Shown in pieces: positions 55,701-64,000 of a stretch of DNA of 64,000 bases (positions are counted from its first letter, which is position 1; every line of letters starts with the position of its first letter). The stretch is from NCBI GenBank assembly GCA_003993805.1, contig RSEF01000004.1, positions 8,938,520 through 9,002,519 of the forward strand, written 5' to 3'. The notes under the pieces are model-generated. The model ran no database searches and had not been told where the DNA came from. It saw only the letters and a list, made by a program, of their open reading frames with translations. The DNA is from Himantopus leucocephalus (taxonomy: Eukaryota > Chordata > Aves > Charadriiformes > Recurvirostridae). The position numbers were made by a program, and so were the translations under genes.

Positions 55701-58700
55701 AATTCAGTTAAGGGACTGTGAAGTAAGAAAAACAAGTCACCTCCCATCCAACCAGAAACTCAAAATCTTGTCTAATCTACATGTCAGTGGGAGAGGAAAA
55801 AAAAACAACCAACCACCACCACCACCAAAAAAACCCACCCAAAAGCAACAGTCAAATGCTTTAACATGCATCTTATTTTCACCTTGTACATAAGCACTGT
55901 CAAATCTAGTATTTGTTTTAACAAAACCATTGTTTCTCAATTTTAGGTTCAATTACCTAAGCACTGATGACCCCGGTAACAATAGGCATGTAATTGATTT
56001 TTAGTTTAGTGTCAGTGAATCTTGAAATATCACTGACCAATTAGCCTTTCTCCAATGACAAGAAAGAAATATTGACAAGTTATTGTCATTGTCTTATCAG
56101 GAAGTCAAGAAATTTCCTATCTGAATCATGTATTTTCCCAAGTATACATTAAATCTGTCAACTGAAAAATTCTTGGGCTCTGGAATACAATCTTTTACAA
56201 TTCAGCCATACGTCCCTTATACAATTACTAGAAAGGGTTGCTAATAAAAAAAGAAATTAGAAAGTGCAAAAATACTTTGCTACTAGTGGGTTATCATAAG
56301 TTTACAAAAGACGTTCGGTAACAGGAGAGTACTGAAGTTGGAATTACCTAATCTTATTAGTGTCTAACTGCAATATTCAGTAAGACCTGGCAATATTAAT
56401 AAATGTCTGTTTACACGTAGAAAAAACTCTATCTTGGCAGTTTTTTCACAAAAGGCAGATGTTGATAACAACCACCCCAGGCTTTCTGTGACCTATTTAA
56501 AGGGTCAGTATACCACTTCATTGTCCTCTCCTGCTGCTGAAGTCTATACCAAATCCACATTAATTTCACTACGATTAGCTGTGGGATGCTCCCTCATTCA
56601 AGCATAGTTTGAGAGTAAAAGTGATGGTTGCTACTTCAGCTTCCATTTAACGGAATGAAAGCATAAAAAAGGACAGAAATGAAAGATTCAAGCAGCTGAT
56701 GCTTGGGATAGTGAAGATAATCTAGTGAACACCTGTGTTAAGAAAATAGATCGCTGTGTGACTGTGCACTGAGTTTGCGGGGACATTAACCATGCTTTCT
56801 TCCTTTCTCTTTATGTACTGAACCAGTCAGACAGTATTGGTGCAACATTAAAACACAAACAAGCCATAGAAAAGTTTTGTTTGTCCTCCTTCACTGTTAG
56901 TGTTTTTGACTATCAAATTTGTATCACTGCTGATTATCAACAATCATTTCATTAATCTGAGTTTCTGGTTCTCATTTAACTACAAATCTAGTCTCACTCT
57001 ATGATTTTGATTTAACTACCTTCCTAGCTTTAATTTTACATAACACATCTCCTTCCATGCTTCATTTTCACAGTGACATTAGCTACTTGATCCAGAACTA
57101 CTGTGAGACTCAGAAATAACCTAGTTGCAAGAGCAGGCTTCAAATAGGATGAAGATTTGTGATCTCTATATTCTACTGGTCATAAAATTGATACACTGTA
57201 TCAGAAAGAATGAGAAAGCTTCTATTGAAAGACTTCACAGAGATGATCCACAGTAGCAAGAGGTAACTCTTCTCATCAGAAGCAAGACTGACATGTTGTG
57301 AGACTGAGTAAGAATCTATTTTGTCAGATTACAGAGGTATGAACTGACAGCTACAAAATGATTATTATATTATTCTACAAGAAATGCACCAGCTGCTTCT
57401 GATAAGTAAACACAGGAAAATTACTGTAATAGGTAAGAATAATGGAACTATAACACTAACACTAATCTGATTTCCCCCCAAACTGCGACAGATTAAAGCA
57501 ACAACCTATTAGGACACAGGATTAGCTTAGAGGAGAAAATGCTCTGCTCCTGTAAGAGCAGAGTTATGCCTCCACTCTAGTCCACCGCTAACTCAGTAGT
57601 GTTGCACCCATGCAACTTCTAGTGTATATAGTATACCTAGTTGACAAGAAATGCTAAGTAATCAATAAAAAGAATTTAATTTAAGACATGCACTTACATG
57701 AATCCTTTTGGAAGTACGCATGTGACTCTCCATTACAGTGCTCTGAGCTGGAATTCTATTCAAAACCTGCTCTGAAACAGCTCACCTTTTTAACATCTAA
57801 GAGAACAAAGAAATGCTTCACACTAAAATCTTCATAGTCTAAGCAGAGGCCTGTGACACCTGTGACTTCTAAGAGTATTAATCAGGTTATACTAAATATT
57901 AGCTTGCCTTGAATTCAAATATAAATGTACTAAAATAGTGTAATCAACAACAGCATGTAAGTATTTTTCACACTGTGGTAGTATTGCCAGATACAATGTA
58001 CATTTTACATCAGTATATAAGGAATGTGAACACCCTGAAGAGGTGAACAAAGACCTGTAGGCTTAGCTGCCTATCAGGGTCGAAGCCCAACAGCAGTGTT
58101 TGTAGATTCATCCTAAACCAGAAATCAGTGCTTATTAACAAGTCAATTTAAAATTTGCTCTTGCATCCTGCTGTTTTAACATACTACTTCTGTTTATGAA
58201 TGCCCATCTCTCTTTTTCCCTATCATTCCCAGTTTATACTTCAAGCAGTTATCTCAACTGAGACCAAAATCACTTTTTTTCCATCTGGCCATTTCTTTCT
58301 CTGAACTACTTCACTAACTGCCTTAGCTGCCCCTTCTACCACGTCCTTCTGTCAGTGTTATGCCATCTCTCTGCCCAGTCTAGACTCAGAGCTATTTCTC
58401 ATTCTAAATGCTTTAGGTTTTATTTTTAAAATCACATCTAATTAAGTTTTCCCTTCCTGGCCTTTTTCATAGTAAACACCATTTACCATTTGCCATTTGA
58501 ACCCTTAATGTCATCCTATCCACGGTCAGCTTTGGGCATCTCAGCAGAGAAACAGGATCTTTTATAATGCTATCCACAACAGTTTCTTCGGGTAACAGCA
58601 AGATGCCTTGCACGACTGTTTCCTGGAAACCCTTCTTCTATGGGAGGAGGAGGGAAAGAATTTCATGTAATGTTAAAGCATCACTACTTTTAAATAATTC

Positions 58701-58904
58701 AATATTTGTAAACTTCTATCAGAGCAACTCTTGGTCAATTACTAGTGCTATTACATTGGCTGGGTGGGAGATATTTGCAAATTGTTGCAACTAATTTTCT
58801 ACATAAGGAAACAATAAGTGCAATTCAAAAGCTATCCAAAAGACATGTTTGGATCTTCCTTTAAAAAAAATAAAAATAAAAACACTGCTTTCCTTAGAAT
58901 GCCT

Positions 58905-58935
58905 CTTAGAAGTTATCCTCTACATAACTTCTAAG
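58905..58935. repeat. Perfect 12-bp inverted repeat with 7-nt loop
   Basis: CTTAGAAGTTAT (58905-58916) and its exact reverse complement ATAACTTCTAAG (58924-58935) enclose a 7-nt spacer. Transcribed in the PCDH11X pre-mRNA it could form a short hairpin. The stem is too short for a microRNA precursor, and no function is implied. Confidence 0.7.
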
Positions 58936-61195
58936 TAAGTCTTACAAGAAGAAATGCAGAGGTTACATAAAATTGTTGTCTTTTTAGAGTTCATGGGTTT
59001 CAGACAGTATATAATTGAATCACAGACACCTGTAATGTTCTGAAGTTGCAGTACCATGAATCAGTTACATATAAAGAAGTTATTTTCTATTGAGGTACGT
59101 TTTGAGAAAATGCAGGCAGGCAAAAAAAAATACCCGAATGCCAATTTGTGTGCTAATTAAAGCACTCTCTTGTATTACCAAAAAAAAAAAATCAAATCCT
59201 GTGTTATGAAACTTCCAATGCTGAACCCAAAATGCAAGAGTACCTCTTTTATGATACTTTGTTGTCTTCTGTTTTAAAAGGATTTTTAGAAAGAGGCAGA
59301 AGATTAAAGTAACATGGAAGTCTGTCATATAGTAAAAAGACTTCATAATTAATTATCTACTTTGCAAAAGAAACTTGAGTACAACAACTATAGGCAAACT
59401 TTTCCCCATAGTTTGAGAGGGCTATAAGCTAAGTGTAACAAAGTCAGGAAATAGTGTAACACATGAACGGTACCTTCCCAGATAAGATACAGAGTTGCTG
59501 ATATGTGCTAAAACCCCATCAACTCTTCAGCAGAGTTTGTTATGAGAAGTTTTTTCTTTTTTATAATAAAAATCCAATAAATCCAATCAAACTTCTGGTG
59601 AAATAGGCCTGGCTTCACACAGAGAATAAGCACATTTTAGCTAAACTTTTTAAAAAGTGAAACGTAACCAAAGTACTTTCTATTCACTGCACAGCTTGTC
59701 AATTTGCTATTACTTTCTCTAAAATGTAGAGCAACACATTTCACTGTTGCTGCACGCATACTAAAGCATTAGCCTTTGTGCTTCTACAAAGTGACTTGCA
59801 TATCTTATCATCTCCCACTCCTCTGCCATCCTCCAGATATGCTGCCCTGCCCATCATTTTCATTCCTGGTGCTTCCCAAAATTCCCCACAACACTGTCAT
59901 TTCAGCCCTGCTAGACTCATCCCGTTTCAGAAGGCAAGACAGTTTCACATGCTGCTGTTTTCCCTACTTTTGTATATGCTGGTTATAAAAGGAAAAGGTC
60001 AACACACATCAGAAGCCAGAAGACATTAGTATCTTCAGAGCATACCCCAAAAACCAGCATAGGATAATGCACATGAGAAGAGCGTTTTGGGAGAAAAGGC
60101 AAGCAACAACAATCTTGTGTGCCTGTCACCCTCGAAAGAATTCTTAGGCACCACCACTCTTCCCTTCCTTTTTTATCTCCCGATTCTTCTCCAGTGACAG
60201 ATGGATCTTTGTATATGCTACATTCCTTGCCTGCTCACCAGAATCCTTCATTTCTACTACTTTTTCTTCCCTCTGATATGATCACTTTTGGTATAACATT
60301 GAAAAAACTACCAGTGGAGTAACATCTGGACATTACTATTCCAAACAGTGTCTAGCTGTCATAAACCTCTTCTTGGTTTTACAGATATTTTCCAAGGTAT
60401 GTGAAATTCCTAGCTTATTTAAAGGCAGTGGATCCATAACTCAAAAAGTACCAGACCAACAGGCACGCAAGAGAAAAAAATGCAATTAATTCATTTAGGA
60501 GATCTGTCTATAGGGCTGTGATTTTACAAATTATTTTCTTGCAGCATGTGTACCACAAGAATTCAGAGCTTTCAGTCCATGCCAGTGTGTGTTCATCCAT
60601 ATCACCCTTCCTTCCCTTATGTGGCAAAAGCAGGTTTTCAGAGACATTTGCATAAAAGTCTAACTGACTTTCTCCCCCCCTTTCCCCCACTTCAAATACC
60701 AACTTTTTTTTTTTTTCTTTCCTGAAGTTATTTGCACATCTCTGTGAAACCTAGCTCTCTGGCAGACCATCTCATCTCACATTAGATCTTCAGACAAAGC
60801 CTTACGCCCTATACTACTTTTGGTACAGGGCTGTAGCTTGCATTTTAGATGAGCTCCCACTTGTGTGATACAAATATGCTATCACTCTGCTGATCTGTTA
60901 TATTCTGTTTCTGAACACGCAGTCCAAGAATAACCTCACAAAACCAGACTGCTATTGTGGTGATCTGAACTGTTGCTCACTCAATCCCAGGGACTCCTGC
61001 TTTTGCTGTTTTCTATTTTTGTCCTTTTCCTAGAATAACAGCACATTTCTCTCAGATATATTAACTAACATTTCTCTATTCCATTTTGCCACATTTAGTC
61101 AGTAGCCCCAGATTTTTTTATTATTTTCTACTCCCACTGTTATTTAATATGCTGTTATTCATTCCCCAGATTCTCATTTAAAATGCCAAATAAAG

Positions 61196-61437
61196 ACTGC
61201 ATCCTACTAGACACTTTGGGTTAGCTATCAAAAAAAATAACCTACACATGTAGATCTGTCTGCTCTCAGTATAACCTAGGAATTTAAAGGTTTTAAAGAG
61301 CTTACTACAAAGGCCTCAAACTTTGTAGTAAGTTCTTGAAAAGTGGTTAATTCCTAGGCTACACTGAGAGCAGGGAGACGTATGTGCTGATTTTTTTTCC
61401 CCAATCAGGTAACCAGAAGTGTCCAGTGGGATGCAGT
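61196..61437. repeat. 242-bp imperfect palindrome (foldback): two 117-bp arms, 8-nt loop
   Basis: The left arm 61196-61312 is the imperfect reverse complement of the right arm 61321-61437, separated only by GCCTCAAA. The arms share long identical blocks: CTTTGTAGTAAG beside the loop, AATTCCTAGG, ACTGAGAGCAG, and GGATGCAGT at the outer ends. Substitutions and a few one- or two-base indels lie between them. Similarity stops abruptly and symmetrically outside the arms. No open frame of interest and no clear target-site duplication was seen. The structure fits a foldback or MITE-like element, or an inverted duplication made by template switching. Its RNA, on either strand, could form a long hairpin. 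It lies about 1.1 kb downstream of the first coding exon in PCDH11X transcription. Confidence 0.88.
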
Positions 61438-62511
61438 ATTCTGAAAGAGATTTTTATGCCTTTGTCACTGATTAGTACCCACACTGCCACAACTACTTCA
61501 GGTTGTAAGCAATTTAAAAGAGCTAAAATAAGGCAGTACTTTATTAAATTGCTAGTAAGTACTGATATCAGTGAATATTAGCTATTGAGTGAATCAAGCA
61601 ATATATTGGTCTATATAGTCTACATTCTTCCAGTCAGTAATGGGGGTGTCATACTGGCTGCTAAGCAGTCAAACTACCCAATAACTCCCTATTTCAAATC
61701 AAGGGAAGTGAAGATGTTTTCAGCTTCCCACAAGAAAACCCAACAGTTTTAAGATGAGTTCCTTTCTTGTTCTAAACTTTCTACTTAAGTAAACTCAAGT
61801 GAAAATAATCCTTTATTTAGCAATCACGCTCTTACACACCACATTTGCACGTTATTCTTTTACTCCCTAATTGCAGTTCTCCTGTCATTTGCTAGACAGG
61901 GTAAAAGAAGCAAGAATATGAAATATCTGCTCTTACAAGGGCCCTGGCACTGCTAGCCTTGTATTCATGCATATCTTGGACTTTCTCCTGCCCAGACAGT
62001 ATGACCACCCAAACATTACAAAACTGCTTTGACAGATGAACTCTCATTCTGGAAAAGCTCATCAGTATAGAGATGAGCATCACATCACGTAAGCTTCTGG
62101 GATAAGTTCTACTGCTCAACTCTAGCAGGCATGCAAGAGGGGGACATAAATCCAACGCAAAATACTGTTGCAGTTGGTGCTGTCATGTTGGTGGCAATAA
62201 CAACACACCTTTAATGGTCCAAGACAACTGTTAGCCAAAGTGTACAAACACTTTGAATGCTGGTGGAGAGTTCATGAAGACATGCATGTTTCATCATACT
62301 GTTACACAGCTAGACATAGGCATACATAAACAGCTTTCCACAAAGTGAAAATATGAGGTAATAGAATGAACTCACAGGTACAGATTAACGTTTCTAGACA
62401 GGTATCTGCAGTGTACCACTACTGTGGTGCACAGCTTCGTATTTCTAATCAGTTGATGAGGACTGGCAACGTTTGTGGGAAAACAGTAACATAGAAGAAT
62501 GGAAAAAACCC

Positions 62512-62513
62512 AC
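62512..62513 (-). other. Splice donor of the first PCDH11X coding exon
   Basis: The minus strand reads CTCCTTAAG|GTGGGTTTT. The exon ends with the complete codon AAG (K180), giving a phase-0 intron. Without splicing the frame would run on for only 22 more codons. Confidence 0.93.
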
Positions 62514-63053
62514 CTTAAGGAGTTCATAATGTTGAATACCATTCACACCAATGTCTGGATCGATGGCAGATGGGACAGAATACCGAGAATTAATTGCTGT
62601 GTTTTCAGGGATAGAGATGTTAATAACTGTTGAGGGGAAGAGGGGGGCATTGTCATTTATATCCTCTATTAGGAATCTGATCTTGACCAGTCTGAAAACT
62701 TCATCAGGCAAAACAGCAACCTCCACCTCATAAAAGCAGCGATTCTCACTAAAGATGCCAGAGCACAGCTTCTCTCGATCTATGCGGTTTGCAGTTGTGA
62801 ATATCTCACCAGTGTTCTCCTCCACCCGTACTAATGGTACATCACCAGTCTTATACACAAGCTTGAACTGTAGTGGTGAAGAAAGGGGCACGTCTGGGTC
62901 CAGCGTTAGGTTAAGATCCTTGAGCAAATTGCCAATGAGGACATTTTCAGGCAGTTCTTCCCGCACGGTGTAATTCTTCTCCTGTGCGCCAGATTGAAAT
63001 ACAATACAGGCTAATAAGACTGCCAAGAGGTAGGTTCCAGACAGCAAGTCCAT
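62514..63053 (-). CDS. PCDH11X: Protocadherin-11 X-linked, first coding exon (signal peptide, EC1, start of EC2)
   Basis: This exon encodes residues 1-180. The ATG at 63053 sits in a good Kozak context (GGAGATGG) and opens a typical signal peptide ([19 protein letters not shown], cleavage likely near residue 23). EC1 covers about 25-135, with an IDRE motif at 91-94, two cysteines (97 and 106) and the linker DINDNAPLF at 131-139. EC2 starts with ISIPEN (146-151) and reaches DPDIGVNG (165-172) before the exon ends at K180. Many blocks agree with PCDH11X from other vertebrates as remembered: [28 protein letters not shown] and [20 protein letters not shown]1-EC4 form the homophilic trans interface in delta-1 protocadherins, so this exon supplies the membrane-distal tip. 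Possible N-glycosylation sites are N27, N48 and N145. The remaining 829 codons seen here lie in the next exon, 23.6 kb away. Confidence 0.97.
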
Positions 63054-63097
63054 CTCCAGAATGACTAATGAGTATTTGTGTAGAACACCAAGAGTAG
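63054..63097 (-). other. 5' UTR segment of the first PCDH11X coding exon
   Basis: These are 44 untranslated bases between the AG acceptor and the start codon. They contain no upstream ATG. The leading part of the mRNA leader must come from one or more exons outside the window. Confidence 0.85.
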
Positions 63098-63099
63098 CT
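63098..63099 (-). other. Splice acceptor before the start-codon exon
   Basis: The minus strand shows a strong pyrimidine tract, TTTTTTTCTTTTCCTTTTTC, ending in CAG at 63100-63098, 44 nt before the ATG. It indicates that at least one non-coding leader exon lies upstream, and that this is not the transcription start. Confidence 0.88.
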
Positions 63100-63650
63100 G
63101 GAAAAAGGAAAAGAAAAAAATTCTTAAAAATTTACAGTATATTGTGTTCTTACAGTGATGGAGAAATGAAAGGAGTACCTTTCCTATAGCAAATAACCTC
63201 AACTGTTTGAAAACCCTATTAGTAAAGTGATATTTCACTTAACAATCCTTCATAAAACTTATTAAATTTCTTGCACATTTTTTACTTAAAACTGTTTACT
63301 AAACACCAGGGTAAGAATCTTGTAACTGTATCAGACTGAATCAACAAATAGACACAAGAATCCCTATTTCAAGCACAAGATTTTCCTTTGCTCCTTAAGA
63401 AAACCTCTTCCTTTGAACCCTCTGCCACATTATCCCCTTTTTTTTTGTTCCAAAGAAAAAGGTAAGAAGTTTGCAAACAACCATCTGCTGAGAACTGAAT
63501 CTTTTTATACTTCTTGCTCAGAGAAGTGAAACCAACATCACTTAATTTTCCCATAAGTTTTGCACTGACAAAATTATGTAATGTTTGTTAACGGCAAAGA
63601 CATCTGGCTATTTTTAATACAGGAACTTAAACGGGCAAGAAAATGTTATA
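63098..63650 (-). other. PCDH11X intron upstream of the start-codon exon (no gene seen)
   Basis: This is AT-rich sequence without recognisable coding or RNA genes. The 61-codon frame on the minus strand at 63554-63369 has no domain signature. No promoter or CpG island is visible, in keeping with an intron. Confidence 0.7.
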
Positions 63651-63883
63651 CCAGAATGACAGCATGCTAGAGGTTGGAAGGGACCTCTAGAGATCATCTA
63701 ATCCAACCCCTCTGCCAAAGCAGGTTCATCTACAGCAGGTTGCACAGGATTGCATCCCAGCAGGTTTTGAATATCTCCAGAGAGGGAGACTCCACAACCT
63801 CTTTAGGCAGCCTGTGCCAATGCTCTGTTACCCTCAAAGTAAAGAAGTTTTTCCTCGTGTTCAGACGGAATTTCCCATGTTCC
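63651..63883 (-). mobile_element. CR1 LINE fragment, 3' end, interrupted by a gap
   Basis: The plus strand reads GAGGTTGGAAGGGACCTCTA, then GATCATCTAATCCAACCCC. Later come ATATCTCCAGAGAGGGAGAC, TCCACAACCTCTTTAGGCAG and AAGAAGTTTTTCCTCGTGTT. This is the classic reverse complement of a CR1 3' end, so the element reads on the minus strand. It is closer to the common CR1 sequence than the copy at 11.3 kb and may be younger. Its other end is lost in the 100-N gap that follows. Confidence 0.93.
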
Positions 63884-63983
63884 NNNNNNNNNNNNNNNNN
63901 NNNNNNNNNNNNNNNNNNNNNNNNNNNNNNNNNNNNNNNNNNNNNNNNNNNNNNNNNNNNNNNNNNNNNNNNNNNNNNNNNNN
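63884..63983. other. Assembly gap of exactly 100 N
   Basis: This is a second 100-N placeholder, beginning inside a CR1 copy. Only 17 bases follow it before the window ends. Repeat-induced assembly failure is the likely cause. Confidence 0.98.
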
Positions 63984-64000
63984 CAGGATACCATTGGCCT

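Larger units (their letters stand above)
38945..62513 (-). other. PCDH11X intron between the two coding exons (23.6 kb)
   Basis: This intron separates codon 180 from codon 181 in EC2, with GT at 62513-62512 and AG at 38946-38945 on the minus strand. It is AT-rich with no recognised gene on either strand. The open frames inside it (up to 98 codons) are domain-free. It contains two SINE-like relics, a 242-bp foldback, short hairpins (54836-54863, 55095-55117, 58905-58935), four single-N joins and one 100-N gap, each listed separately where supported. The remaining sequence shows nothing recognisable. Confidence 0.9.

Noticed and set aside
59776..60029. Two overlapping plus-strand frames of 70 and 83 codons
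   Set aside because: They are overlapping frames in a pyrimidine-rich patch with leucine/serine/proline bias, as expected from composition alone.

Overview
The window looks like AT-rich vertebrate chromosomal DNA, most likely from a bird. It has almost no coding sequence, very long introns and canonical GT/AG splice sites. The interspersed repeats are mainly chicken-repeat-1 (CR1) LINE fragments, plus two old CORE-SINE-like remnants. No bacterial, viral or organellar gene was recognised. Bird rather than another sauropsid is an inference from the CR1 type and the sparse repeat load.

The only protein-coding gene recognised is on the minus strand: protocadherin 11 X-linked (PCDH11X), a delta-1 protocadherin. 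Two coding exons are present. The first (63097-62514, with 44 nt of 5' UTR) carries the start codon, the signal peptide, cadherin repeat EC1 and the first part of EC2. The second (38944-36458) carries the rest of EC2, then EC3-EC7, the membrane segment and most of the cytoplasmic tail including motifs CM1 and CM2. Joined at a phase-0 junction they encode 1009 residues without a break. The 5' leader exon(s) should lie beyond the right edge. The last exons, including the CM3 (RRVTF-type) segment, should lie beyond the left edge.

Layout: 1-36457 is intron downstream of the large exon, with two CR1 fragments (about 11314-11804, antisense; about 21336-21548, sense), simple repeats and nothing else recognised. 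36458-38944 is the large exon. 38945-62513 is one 23.6-kb intron. It holds two SINE-like relics, several single-N assembly joins (two with duplicated flanks), a 100-N gap and a striking 242-bp imperfect palindrome at 61196-61437. 62514-63097 is the first coding exon. 63098-64000 is upstream intron ending in a CR1 fragment cut by another 100-N gap.

No new multi-gene system was found. The observations most worth checking are the long foldback element in the intron, the ancient SINE relics and the probable false duplications beside single Ns.
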